Assembly (NCBI GenBank): GCA_016871055.1 | Contig: VFZW01000006.1 | Location: 1-51,449 of the forward strand | Origin: Acidobacteriota bacterium | GTDB lineage: Bacteria; Acidobacteriota; Terriglobia; Bryobacterales; Bryobacteraceae | Length of the DNA: 51,449 bases | Direction of reading: 5' to 3' | Shown here: piece by piece, positions 1-9,134 of the stretch | How the letters are laid out: every line of letters begins with the position of its first letter | How positions within the stretch are numbered: position 1 is the first letter of the stretch | Position numbers and translations under genes: made by a program | Notes under the pieces: generated by a model | The model's database searches: none | Told to the model about the DNA's origin: nothing | The model's input: only the letters and a program-made list of their open reading frames with translations

Positions 1-1
1 G

Positions 2-499
2 GCCCAGGTTCAGTACGCGGCCATCCTCACCGCCGCCAACGACCAGTTCCGCCCTCGCAACATGGTCGAAGCCACCATCGTCGGACTCCTCGTCGACGCC
101 CTCTGGCGCGCTGCCCGCCTCGGCAATCTCGCCAACACCGGCATCGATCGCGAGATGTGGCTGCTCAAGAAACAGTCCTCCGTCCAGCACGGCGCCGAAG
201 AACTCCACCTTCTGGCCGAACAAGCTTCGAAAACCGTACCCGGATTGGAGGCCCGCGCGCGCCATTACACCCGCGAAATCACCCGTTTGCTCGATACGCT
301 CCGCAAACTCCAAGCCTTCCCGGTTTCCGAGGAAGCATCCCAGATCATGAACGAAATGCTGGACTTAGCTACGAAAGAGGTGCCGGAACCCTCCCAGCCG
401 GAGGCCCCCAAACCCGCCACCGAGCCTGAACCGGCCCGCAAACCCGTCCAACGTGACTCCAACAAGCCCCAGGAGGGTAGTGTGCCACGACGAAAATGA
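2..499 (+). CDS. Partial hypothetical protein, partner of terminase-like ATPase
   Basis: The frame is open from the window's left edge, so the true start lies upstream; the ATG at 62 sits inside continuous protein-like sequence. The visible part is helical, with a hydrophobic stretch (VGLLVDALWRAARLGNL) and a Pro/Glu-rich, basic C-terminal tail ending in PRRK. It ends in an ATGA overlap with the terminase-like ATPase, so the two are probably translationally coupled. I do not recognise a named family. A DNA-binding or small-subunit-like role beside the ATPase is only a guess from position. Confidence 0.6.
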   Translation, partial: AQVQYAAILTAANDQFRPRNMVEATIVGLLVDALWRAARLGNLANTGIDREMWLLKKQSSVQHGAEELHLLAEQASKTVPGLEARARHYTREITRLLDTLRKLQAFPVSEEASQIMNEMLDLATKEVPEPSQPEAPKPATEPEPARKPVQRDSNKPQEGSVPRRK

Positions 500-1353
500 G
501 TTATACACGCGAAAAACAGCTCGAAAACTGGCAGGCGGTTGAAGTCTCTCCAACTCACACAGGAGACGTGTGTCTAAACGCCGGCCAACCGGCCCAACAG
601 AGGCGCGACCGCGAGGGAGCGCACCTTCCCCAACCGACAACCCTGACCTACAACGGAACGGCCTCGGAATGGATAGCTGCCAACCTACAACTTACACCCG
701 ACCGGTTACAAGCCGAAGCTCTCGACGCCACCGAGGACCGCGTCTTGTTACTCTGCACGCGCCAATGGGGTAAGTCGACGATCGCCGCCGCCAAAGCGCT
801 TCACCACGCGCTGACAACCAAGAACGCGTTCATCATCTTCGCCAGCGCCTGCAAGCGCCAGTCGAAGGAGCTCGCCCGCAAATGCAAGGAGTTCGCCGCG
901 CAACTCGGCCTCAAAGCAGAATCCGACGGCGAAGGTTTCACGCTGCCCAACGGCGCCCGCATTATCCCGGTGCCGCAAAACCCGGAAAAGGTGCGCTGCT
1001 ACTCCGCGCCGTCGCTGATCATCATTGACGAATCCGCTTACGTCAAAGACGAAATGTTTCAAACCGTGACACCCATGTTGGCCACATCGAACGGAACGCT
1101 CTGGATCATGAGCACCGCCGGCCTGCAACGCGGCTTCTTCTACAAAACCTGGCTCAACCGGCCCGATGACTGGAAAATCGTCAAAGCCACCGCCGACGAC
1201 TGCCCGCGCATCAGCGTCAAATTCCTCGCCCGCGAACGAGTCGCCATGGGCCAGACCGTCTTCAGCCGCGAATATCTCTGCGAATTCGTCGCCGGCCATC
1301 AGCAGTTAGTCAGTCAGGAAGACGCCGACGCGATCTTCGATAGCGATTTCTAG
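496..1353 (+). CDS. Terminase-like ATPase (large-subunit ATPase domain only)
   Basis: A 285-residue protein with the ATPase core of phage terminase large subunits: a Walker A-like TRQWGKST at about residues 88-95, a Walker B LIIIDESA at about 174-181, and a coupling motif MSTAG at about 205-209. In phage such proteins pump DNA into the prohead and carry a C-terminal RNase H-fold nuclease. Here the protein stops just after the ATPase domain, so no nuclease is present. The start overlaps the upstream stop (ATGA). No portal, capsid or tail gene follows, so it is not part of a visible prophage. It may be a domesticated or mobile-cassette ATPase, or a degraded remnant. Family assignment is good; function is unknown. 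Confidence 0.7.
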   Translation: MSYTREKQLENWQAVEVSPTHTGDVCLNAGQPAQQRRDREGAHLPQPTTLTYNGTASEWIAANLQLTPDRLQAEALDATEDRVLLLCTRQWGKSTIAAAKALHHALTTKNAFIIFASACKRQSKELARKCKEFAAQLGLKAESDGEGFTLPNGARIIPVPQNPEKVRCYSAPSLIIIDESAYVKDEMFQTVTPMLATSNGTLWIMSTAGLQRGFFYKTWLNRPDDWKIVKATADDCPRISVKFLARERVAMGQTVFSREYLCEFVAGHQQLVSQEDADAIFDSDF

Positions 1354-1459
1354 AAGGGGGAGAACTTGAGTCACCATGCAACGAGCGATACTTCTCACCC
1401 GCCGGATGCCCGGGCGGCGCTTCACGTTTTTGCCTCGCAACCCGCTTGCCACCGAAACA

Positions 1460-1478
1460 CGCTACATTCGTGGTAGCG
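1460..1478 (+). promoter_or_regulatory. Small inverted repeat just before the start at 1487
   Basis: CGCTAC and GTAGCG can pair around a 7-base loop, ending 8 bases before the ATG at 1487. It could affect ribosome access or be an operator, but the stem is short and chance is possible. Confidence 0.25.
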
Positions 1479-1486
1479 AAACTTGT

Positions 1487-3472
1487 ATGACAAAACCGCT
1501 CTGTTTTGTTTTATCGATCATCGCGAGCGCGCAGAATGCGCCGCTCGCCATCGGCTCGTTCCGGCAGCATGTCGCAGCGCGTTACACCTCCGCCGAAGGC
1601 CTCCCGAGTGACGATGTGACCAACATCGGCATCGCAGCGAACGGAGACGTTGTCGCCGTCACCTCACGCGGCGGCGCCGTATTCCGCGCGGGCCGCTGGA
1701 CGCCGGCGTCCGCGGCCATATCGGTCCGCAAGCCCGGGGACTTTCTTCGTGACGATCGCGGCGAGCGTGTCTTTCCACGCGACGGCAACAAGAGCTGGGC
1801 GCCGGTCGACGTCCACTCTTCGGGCACTTGGTTCGCCAGCCCACAAGGCGTCGGCCAGCGCGAGGCACAGGGCTGGAAGCTCTACGGCATCGAAGACGGT
1901 CTTCCTCTCGACGAGTTCACCGGCATCGCGGCCGCGCGCGACGGCAGTGTCTGGCTGGCCACGCCGCGCGGCGCGATCCGATTCGATGGCAAGACCTGGG
2001 AGTACCGCCAGGGTCTGCGCTGGCTGCCTGACGACAACATCCGCGCCGTCGCCGTTGACGCCGAAGACAACGCCTGGTTCGCCACGGCGAAAGGCGTCGG
2101 TGTCATAAGAAACAGGCCGATGACTCTCGCCGAAAAGGCCCGTTTCTTCGAAGAGGAGATCGACCGGCGCCATCGGCGAACACCCTATGAATACGTGCTC
2201 GAAGTGGGCGTCGCCGCTCCCGGGGATGCGGCGAACTTCACCCAACGCGACAGCGACAACGACGGTCTATGGACCTCGATGTATGGCGCCGGCGAGTGCT
2301 TCGCCTACGCCGCTACGAAAGATCCGAAAGCCAAAGCGCGCGCCAAGAAAGCCTTCGATGCCATGCGGTTCCTCGGCTCGGTGACACAGGGCGGCACGCC
2401 GTCCGCGCCCCGAGGTTACGTCGCGCGCACCGTTCGGCCCGCAAGCGACCCCGATCCGAACGCATCGGCCTACACGCCCGAAGCCGATCGCAAAATGCAG
2501 TCCACCCGCGACAGCCTTTGGAAGGTCATGAATCCGCGCTGGCCGCGCAGCGCCGATGGCAAATGGTACTGGAAGGCCGACACTAGCTCCGACGAACTCG
2601 ACGGCCACTACTTTCTCTACGGCCTCTACTACGACCTCGTGGCCAAAGGCGACGCCGCCGAAGAGCGCAGCGTCAAAGCTCACGTCGCAGCGCTCACCGA
2701 TCACCTGATCGCGCACAACTTCCAACTCGTCGATCACGACGGAACCGTCACGCGTTGGGGCGTCTACAATCCGGAGAAACTCAACCACGACTCCATGTGG
2801 GCCGATGACCGCTCGCTCAACTCATCGAGCATCCTGTCCTATCTCAAAACCGCCGAGCACATTACGGGCGACGCGAAGTATGCTGCCGCCGCGAAGAAAC
2901 TCATCGCCGAGCACGGCTATCACATCAATACGATGATGGCCAAAAGCAACGGCGGCGCGGGTGCGGGCAATCAGAGCGACGACGAAATGGCCTTCATGCT
3001 GCTCTACAATCTCATGCGCTACGAGACCGATCCGAAACTCCGAATGATCTACGGCATCACGCTCAAACGCCGCTGGGATGTCGAAGCGCCCGAGTTGAAT
3101 CCGCTGTTCAATTTCATTGCTGCGAGCGTTCTCCAGAACGAGAAGTACACCGACTCGCATCGCACGCACGACCTGACGCCGCGCGGCGCGTGGCTCGAAG
3201 AGTCCGCCGATACGCTCAAACGATTCCCGCTCGACCGCTTCGACTGGCGCCACACCAATTCGCACCGCAAGGACATCGTAAAGTTCCCCGGCTCCAATCG
3301 CGGGCACCGCCGCGACGGCCGCGTCGTGCCCATTGACGAGCGCTTCGTCAACCATTGGAATCACGATCCGTGGGCGCTCGATCAAGGCGGCGCCGGCCGC
3401 AATCTTGCTAACGGCGCCGCGTTTCTGCTGCCCTATTACATGGGGCTTTACCACGGCTTCCTGAAGGATTAG
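1487..3472 (+). CDS. Exported protein: partial sensor propeller plus helical glycosidase-like domain
   Basis: I place the start at the ATG at 1487 rather than the track's 1376, because it begins a signal peptide (MTKPLCFVLSIIASAQNA). After it come about three repeats of the two-component-regulator propeller type (EGLPSDDVTNI, DGLPLDEFTGI, WLPDDNIRAV), too few for a full seven-bladed propeller. The remaining roughly 420 residues are helical and rich in aromatic and acidic residues (DGHYFLYGLYYDL, HDSMWADDRSLNSSS), resembling an (alpha/alpha)6 toroid such as those of some glycosidases or lyases; that is inference. There is no kinase or membrane anchor, so it is not a hybrid sensor. The next gene starts 9 bases downstream behind a good Shine-Dalgarno, suggesting co-transcription. 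Confidence 0.65.
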   Translation: MTKPLCFVLSIIASAQNAPLAIGSFRQHVAARYTSAEGLPSDDVTNIGIAANGDVVAVTSRGGAVFRAGRWTPASAAISVRKPGDFLRDDRGERVFPRDGNKSWAPVDVHSSGTWFASPQGVGQREAQGWKLYGIEDGLPLDEFTGIAAARDGSVWLATPRGAIRFDGKTWEYRQGLRWLPDDNIRAVAVDAEDNAWFATAKGVGVIRNRPMTLAEKARFFEEEIDRRHRRTPYEYVLEVGVAAPGDAANFTQRDSDNDGLWTSMYGAGECFAYAATKDPKAKARAKKAFDAMRFLGSVTQGGTPSAPRGYVARTVRPASDPDPNASAYTPEADRKMQSTRDSLWKVMNPRWPRSADGKWYWKADTSSDELDGHYFLYGLYYDLVAKGDAAEERSVKAHVAALTDHLIAHNFQLVDHDGTVTRWGVYNPEKLNHDSMWADDRSLNSSSILSYLKTAEHITGDAKYAAAAKKLIAEHGYHINTMMAKSNGGAGAGNQSDDEMAFMLLYNLMRYETDPKLRMIYGITLKRRWDVEAPELNPLFNFIAASVLQNEKYTDSHRTHDLTPRGAWLEESADTLKRFPLDRFDWRHTNSHRKDIVKFPGSNRGHRRDGRVVPIDERFVNHWNHDPWALDQGGAGRNLANGAAFLLPYYMGLYHGFLKD

Positions 3473-3481
3473 GAGTACACC

Positions 3482-5860
3482 ATGCGCCCGCTGATTTTCC
3501 TCTTCGCACTTGGACTCAACGCCACGACGTTCCAATCGTCCGGCTTGTTTCCGATGACCAACCAGCCGCTGCAACCGCTGCGGATTCTCTCGGCCGACAT
3601 GAATCGCGACGGCTTCTCCGATCTTGTAACGATCTACACATCGCCCGGCGGTTTCTTCAACTCCTCGGTTTCGATCGCGCTCGGTTCGCGCGGCGGCTTC
3701 GCCAGTTCGTTCAACGAGACGATCGTGCAGGGCGAGGCGATTGACGCGCAGACCGCCGACTTCACCGGCGACGGCTTCCCCGACGTGTTGATCCTAACCG
3801 GCTCGGCGCTATGTCTGGCTGGCGGCAACGGCCTGGGGTTCGTCTCCGGCGTGAGTTGTTCCGCCCTCTCCGAACCTGGCGGACGCTTGGCCATCGGCGA
3901 TTTCAACGGCGATGGCTTTCAGGATGCCGCCGTCACGTTGCCCGTTTCGGCGCGCGTCGGTGTTTGGTTCAATCGCCTCGATCGCACATTCGGCCCCGGG
4001 CCGACCGCGCCCGTCGCCAGTCCCGGTGTCATCGCCGCAACGGATCTCAATACTGATGGCTTCACCGATCTGATCGTGCAAAGCCGCGCCGGCCAACTGC
4101 ACATCGTTATTAGCGGACAGGGGCCGTCGATCAACATCGCGCAGTCGATTGCGATTCCGGTGAGTGTGAGCGACATCGCGCTCGGCGATTTTACTCGCGA
4201 CCGCCGAGCCGACATTATGCTCGCCAATCCCGCCGGCAGCGCCTATCTCACGCTCGCTGCGACTGGTTCGGCGACACCCTATTTCGCCCCGCCAATGACG
4301 TCGACTTCGCTTGCCGCGCCGAATCTCTTGCAACTCGCCGATTTCAACGGCGACGGCGTTCCCGAAATCTTCGCCGCCACCAATGCCGGCATGCTGATCG
4401 CCGGCATTGGGGCCACCGGCGCCGTCTCTACACCGCCGCTGCCCGGCTTCGGCGTGGCCAGTTCCGTCCGCTTCGCCGTCGTCGACTTCAACTCCGATGG
4501 CATCCTCGACATCGCCACGGCCGGGCCGCACGCCGGATCCGCCGTCTCGATTTTTGTGGGCACGCCGACGCTCACGACAACCGTGATGGAGGTTGCGCCA
4601 AACACCCTCTTCGGCCAGCGCACAACGATCAACGTTCGCGTGCAGGTCAACACGCCGCCGTTCCCGGTCACCGCCCTCGCCTCCGGTCGGATCACGCTAT
4701 TTCGCAATGGCGTGTCGCTGCAAGATGCGCCCGTGACGCCGATCGCGTTGCCGGAAGTGCTCGCGGCCGGCGCACGCGATGTCGCGTCGGCGCGTTTCGA
4801 GATCGTGTTGCCGGTCGGGGTCTACGATCTCGCCGCCGGATTCTCGGGTACGGCCGGTTTCGCCGCGTCGAGCGCGCCCGCCGTGCGCGTGTCGATTCAA
4901 GCCGTACCGACGACGATCCGCCTCACGACGAGTTCCAACGAGATCCAGCGCGATCAAGGCCTCCGCGTCGGAGCGACGGTGCTCGGACCGCTCGCGCCCG
5001 CTGTCGAAGGAACGGTCCGGCTGGCCGTCAACGGCGCCGTCGTTTCACAGGGCCTCGTCAACGCCGGTGCCGCGCAGTTGTTCATTCCCCCCGGACTGCC
5101 CGTTGGCAAGATCAAGGTCAAGTTGACCTACGAAGGAACGGGCTATCAACCGTCTGAAACAAGCGAGATCGATTTTGTCGTGCGAACCACGCTTACCGCG
5201 GCGCACGCGGCAACTTTCCGTTCGCCCGTTCCGAGCGACGGATTCGCTACCATTACTTTGCCCGGCTTCGTGAACACCGCAACGCTTGGCCGCATTACAG
5301 CCGAGTTCCGCCAACCGGGCCTGCCCACCATCGCAACGAGCGTGACGTTTGTTGGCGACGGACAGGTGAATGTGTATATCCCGGCCGGCGTGCAGGCCGG
5401 TACGCGAACACTGCATGTTCTGCAGGACGGCGCGAGCATAGCCTCGGGCGAAGTGACGGTCGCGCGCGTGGCGCCGGGCATGTTCACGGTTGATGGTGTT
5501 GTCGACGGTGTTCCGGCGGCTTACGCGGCACTGTATTCGGCCGATGGCGGCGTCCGCAATATCCCAGTGCTTGACTGCGGGAGCGGCCGTTGCGTTGCCG
5601 CGCCGATGTCGCCCGGCGGCGACGGCGAAACACTCGTCGTTTCGATCTTCGGAACCGGCTGGCGCAACGCCGCGCGAGTGACCGCGCTCATCGCCAACAC
5701 CACCGCCGAAGTACTCTTCGCGGGCGCGCATCCGGTCACTCCGGGCCTCGATCAAATCAACGTCGTCATTCCGAAATCGCTGGCACGGCGCGGTGAAGTG
5801 GAGGTCGTTCTCGCGGCCGACGGCAACACGTCGAACCGCGCCAAAATCGTCATCCAGTAG
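3482..5860 (+). CDS. Exported FG-GAP repeat protein with Solibacter-type C-terminal domain
   Basis: The protein has 792 residues. A signal peptide (MRPLIFLFALGLNA) is followed by FG-GAP/VCBS-type repeats with calcium-binding-like turns (DMNRDGFSD, DFTGDGFPD, DFNGDGFQD, DFNGDGVPE, DFNSDGILD), which usually form a beta-propeller. A middle section looks like Ig-like beta-sandwich repeats. The last 150 residues (from about VAPGMFT to the end, with GTGWRN and PGLDQINVVIP) match my memory of TIGR03437, a domain common in Solibacter-like acidobacteria. The start follows AGGAG 5 bases upstream. It probably acts outside the cell or on the surface, perhaps in binding; no enzymatic motif is visible. It lies between two other large exported proteins in the same direction. 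Confidence 0.75.
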   Translation: MRPLIFLFALGLNATTFQSSGLFPMTNQPLQPLRILSADMNRDGFSDLVTIYTSPGGFFNSSVSIALGSRGGFASSFNETIVQGEAIDAQTADFTGDGFPDVLILTGSALCLAGGNGLGFVSGVSCSALSEPGGRLAIGDFNGDGFQDAAVTLPVSARVGVWFNRLDRTFGPGPTAPVASPGVIAATDLNTDGFTDLIVQSRAGQLHIVISGQGPSINIAQSIAIPVSVSDIALGDFTRDRRADIMLANPAGSAYLTLAATGSATPYFAPPMTSTSLAAPNLLQLADFNGDGVPEIFAATNAGMLIAGIGATGAVSTPPLPGFGVASSVRFAVVDFNSDGILDIATAGPHAGSAVSIFVGTPTLTTTVMEVAPNTLFGQRTTINVRVQVNTPPFPVTALASGRITLFRNGVSLQDAPVTPIALPEVLAAGARDVASARFEIVLPVGVYDLAAGFSGTAGFAASSAPAVRVSIQAVPTTIRLTTSSNEIQRDQGLRVGATVLGPLAPAVEGTVRLAVNGAVVSQGLVNAGAAQLFIPPGLPVGKIKVKLTYEGTGYQPSETSEIDFVVRTTLTAAHAATFRSPVPSDGFATITLPGFVNTATLGRITAEFRQPGLPTIATSVTFVGDGQVNVYIPAGVQAGTRTLHVLQDGASIASGEVTVARVAPGMFTVDGVVDGVPAAYAALYSADGGVRNIPVLDCGSGRCVAAPMSPGGDGETLVVSIFGTGWRNAARVTALIANTTAEVLFAGAHPVTPGLDQINVVIPKSLARRGEVEVVLAADGNTSNRAKIVIQ

Positions 5861-5863
5861 GCG

Positions 5864-5869
5864 TATACT
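5864..5869 (+). promoter_or_regulatory. Putative -10 box (TATACT) for TonB-dependent receptor
   Basis: TATACT ends 10 bases before the ATG at 5880. No convincing -35 is seen. It is one of a recurring set of TANNNT hexamers placed just before start codons in this window. Confidence 0.4.
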
Positions 5870-5879
5870 CAATGCACGT

Positions 5880-8800
5880 ATGCGCACCGCTTTGGTTCTC
5901 CTTCTAGCCACCGCTTCGCTCAGCCGCGCTCAGACGACGTTCGCGTCGATCACCGGATCGGTGACCGACGCCACGGGCGCCGCCATCCCAAACGCCGCCG
6001 TCACCGCGACGCAAAAAGAGACCAACTACCGCTACACAGCCACCTCGAACGCGGCCGGCAACTATACGCTGCCGCAGTTGCTCGAAGGCGAGTACACGCT
6101 AACGGTTTCGGCCGCGGGCTTCAAGCAGTTTGTCGTGCGTGAACTGAAGCTGGTCAGTCTCGATGTCCGCCGCATCGACGCACGTCTCGAAGTCGGAGGC
6201 GTCGAAACCAAAATCGAAGTCACCGCCGGCGCGACGCTGATCGAAACCGAAACGGCGCGCATTTCCGACTCCAAGGACGCGATGCAGTTGAAGGTTCTGC
6301 CTTTGAATACACGCTCGCTCTGGAACTTCATCGGCCTTACTCCGGGTGTGGTGCAGGCCGGTAACGGCAGTTCGACGAGACGCTTCGCCGGCTCGCGCGC
6401 CAACCAAAGCGACGCATCGATAGACGGCATCACCCTCTCCAATCAATACGACGGCACGCAAATTTCGCCGCTGGTCTCGCAGATCGAGAGCTTCGAAGAG
6501 GTCCGCGTCGACATGGCCAACAACACCGCCGACTTCGGCTCGATCGGCCAGGTGACCATCGTTTCGAAGGGCGGATCGAACGAACTGCACGGATCCGGAT
6601 TCGACTACTACTCCTCGCCCGTTTTTCGCGCGCGAAACCCCTTCGCCGCGCAGCGCGGAACGGGCGTTCGCCACAACCCCGGCTTCTCGGTGGGCGGCCC
6701 GGTTGTGCTGCCGAGGCTTTATGACGGCCACAACAAAACGTTCTTCTTCTACTCGCTCGAAACCACGCGCGGCAGCCAGGTGCTCTCGAACCTGAATCCG
6801 ACGGTGCCGCTTTCGCGCTGGCGCAACGGCGACTTCGCGCGCGACGGCGCGATTCGAGATCCGTTCAACAGCAACACGCCGTTCCCGAACAGCCTCGTGC
6901 CCGCCTCGCGCATCAATCCCGTTTCACAGAAGTTCCAGACGCGTTTCTATCCGCTTCCTAACTTCGGCAATCCGGATGTGCTCGTGGCGCAGAACTTCCG
7001 CACGCAACTCCAAAGGCCGTTCGACCCGAACACCTATTGGGCGGGCCGGGGCGATCATCGCTTCAACGACAAGAACTTTATCTTCGGCCGCTACACCTGG
7101 AACCGTTCGCACTCGCGCGATTACGATTCGGCTTTGCCGGCCATCGGCCGCCGCTGGCAAACGCGCGACACGAGGGCGATCAACCTCTCCTACACGAAGT
7201 CCATCTCGACGACGCTGGTGAACGAATTTCGCTGGGGCTTCGCGTGGAACGACAACCCGCGGCACGGCCCGCTGATGGGCCTGGAAGTGGTGAAGGATCT
7301 CGGTATCACCGGCCTCGCGCCGAACGTTCCCGACATCAACGGCGTTCCGCGCATCGCCTATACCGGCATCGCCGTGACCGGTACCTCGCAGACCGCATGG
7401 CGACATCCCGGCTTCAAGAACTACGCGCAGCAGCTCCAGCAGCAGACCTCCTGGTTCCGCGGCAAACACAACGTCAAGTTCGGCCTGTTCGCGGGCCGCA
7501 CGCAGTTCCAGGATCAGAACATGCCCGACGCGCTGTTCGGAAATCTGAACTTCTCGAACCGCTACACCGGCCATCCCTATGCCGATTTTCTGCTCGGAAC
7601 ACCGACTTCGGCGCAGCGCGCCGCGCCGGCAATCTTCGTCGACCGGCTGCGCTGGTCGTGGGATTTCTATGTGACCGATGAATGGAAAATCCGCAAGGAT
7701 CTGACCCTGAACCTCGGCATGCGGTATGAGATTCATCCGTCGTGGAGCGAGGCGGGCAACCGGCATTCGTTGTTCGACGTTTCGACGGGCAAGATCGTAA
7801 TTCCCGACGGTTCGCGCAATCTCGTCAGCCCGCTGATGCCAACCGGTTATGTCGATCTTGTCGAAGCGAGCCAGGCCGGCTATCCGAACAAGACTTTGCT
7901 CAAGACAGACCGCAACAACTGGGCGCCGCGCTTCGGTCTCGCGTGGCGGCCGCTTGGACCGAACACCGTAATTCGAGCCGGATTCGGCGTTTTTTACGAC
8001 ATCGTCTCGCGCTTCGCGCAGGCCGGCGGCGCGCCGTTTGTGATCAACGAACCGACCTATACGAATTCGACGCCCATTCCCGATGTGGTCTTCCCGCGCA
8101 TCTTCCCCGGCAGCGTGGCCGGGCCCGCCACGATTACGCTGCCGTCGGCGATTCGGCGCGATCTGCGCGACCCGTACTCGATGCAGTACAACCTCACGTT
8201 GGAACATCAGCGTTGGAAGACGGGTTTCCGTGCGTCGTATATCGGAACCAACACACGGCAAGGCGAGTGGGGATACAACATCAATCAGCCGCTTCCCGAC
8301 AATCGTCCGTTCGTCGACAAGCCGCGTGCGTTCCCGCGTTATCCGGCGATCACGTATCTGTCCAATGGCGCCGGGCATCAATACAACTCACTGACGCTGG
8401 AAGCCGAACGCCGCTGGGATTCCGGACTGGCGTATCAACTGTCGTGGGTCTACGCGCGAGACATCGGCGACTTGGAGCGCGGCGAATCGCCCGAAAACGC
8501 TTACGATCGCCGCCGCGAACGCGCGGTGTGGCAGGACATTCCGGCGCATCGCGTGACGGGCAATCTGATCTACGACCTGCCGTTCGGCAAGGGCAAACGC
8601 TTCGTCGGCAATGCGACCAAGCTGCAGAACCTGCTGATTGGCGGTTGGGAGTGGTCGACGATCTTCAGTTCGTACTCTGGGCAGTTCCTAACGCCGGCGT
8701 GGACCGGTCCCGACCCGACCGGCACGGCGTTCACAGCCTCGAGAACGCCCGCGCAGGTTACGATCCGGCCGAATCACCTGCGCGACGCGTCGATTCCGGC

Positions 8801-9134
8801 GGATCAACGGAGCACAGCGCGCTGGTTCGATCCGTCGGCATTCGCCCCGCCGGCGGCCGGGTTCTTCGGGACTTCGGCGAAAGGGGTGATCATCGGTCCG
8901 AGTTCGCAAATCATCAACGCGGGAATCGCGAAACACTTCTCGTGGAACGAGCGGTTCCGCGTGCGCTGTGAACTGACCGGAACCAACGTCTTTAACTCTC
9001 CGAACTACTCGAACCCCGGCCTGAACATCACGCAGGCGGGCGGAATCGGCGTGTTGACGGGCGTAGGCGGAGCTTCGGATCTGGATCCATCGGGCGCCCG
9101 CGGACTGCGCGCGGGAGTGCGCATCGAGTTCTAG
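5880..9134 (+). CDS. TonB-dependent receptor with carboxypeptidase-regulatory-like domain (Oar-like)
   Basis: I choose the ATG at 5880 because it gives a clean signal peptide (MRTALVLLLATASLSRAQ); the track's start at 5793 only adds a shadow of the previous gene. The mature N-terminus (about residues 20-100) is a carboxypeptidase-regulatory-like/CNA-B fold (TGSVTDATGAAIPNAAVTAT). A plug-like domain follows, then a long outer-membrane barrel with alternating aromatic strands (DEWKIRKDLTLNLGMRYE). At about 1084 residues it is typical of the Oar-like receptors that are greatly expanded in Acidobacteria. It would sit in the outer membrane and take up a bulky substrate such as an oligosaccharide; the substrate cannot be read from sequence. 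Its stop overlaps the stop of the opposing HD-GYP gene by 4 bases. Confidence 0.85.
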   Translation: MRTALVLLLATASLSRAQTTFASITGSVTDATGAAIPNAAVTATQKETNYRYTATSNAAGNYTLPQLLEGEYTLTVSAAGFKQFVVRELKLVSLDVRRIDARLEVGGVETKIEVTAGATLIETETARISDSKDAMQLKVLPLNTRSLWNFIGLTPGVVQAGNGSSTRRFAGSRANQSDASIDGITLSNQYDGTQISPLVSQIESFEEVRVDMANNTADFGSIGQVTIVSKGGSNELHGSGFDYYSSPVFRARNPFAAQRGTGVRHNPGFSVGGPVVLPRLYDGHNKTFFFYSLETTRGSQVLSNLNPTVPLSRWRNGDFARDGAIRDPFNSNTPFPNSLVPASRINPVSQKFQTRFYPLPNFGNPDVLVAQNFRTQLQRPFDPNTYWAGRGDHRFNDKNFIFGRYTWNRSHSRDYDSALPAIGRRWQTRDTRAINLSYTKSISTTLVNEFRWGFAWNDNPRHGPLMGLEVVKDLGITGLAPNVPDINGVPRIAYTGIAVTGTSQTAWRHPGFKNYAQQLQQQTSWFRGKHNVKFGLFAGRTQFQDQNMPDALFGNLNFSNRYTGHPYADFLLGTPTSAQRAAPAIFVDRLRWSWDFYVTDEWKIRKDLTLNLGMRYEIHPSWSEAGNRHSLFDVSTGKIVIPDGSRNLVSPLMPTGYVDLVEASQAGYPNKTLLKTDRNNWAPRFGLAWRPLGPNTVIRAGFGVFYDIVSRFAQAGGAPFVINEPTYTNSTPIPDVVFPRIFPGSVAGPATITLPSAIRRDLRDPYSMQYNLTLEHQRWKTGFRASYIGTNTRQGEWGYNINQPLPDNRPFVDKPRAFPRYPAITYLSNGAGHQYNSLTLEAERRWDSGLAYQLSWVYARDIGDLERGESPENAYDRRRERAVWQDIPAHRVTGNLIYDLPFGKGKRFVGNATKLQNLLIGGWEWSTIFSSYSGQFLTPAWTGPDPTGTAFTASRTPAQVTIRPNHLRDASIPADQRSTARWFDPSAFAPPAAGFFGTSAKGVIIGPSSQIINAGIAKHFSWNERFRVRCELTGTNVFNSPNYSNPGLNITQAGGIGVLTGVGGASDLDPSGARGLRAGVRIEF

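Noticed and set aside
6924-8381. 485-residue minus-strand ORF inside the TonB-dependent receptor gene
   Set aside because: Arg/Val-rich shadow in GC-rich DNA; the plus strand has clear receptor features throughout.
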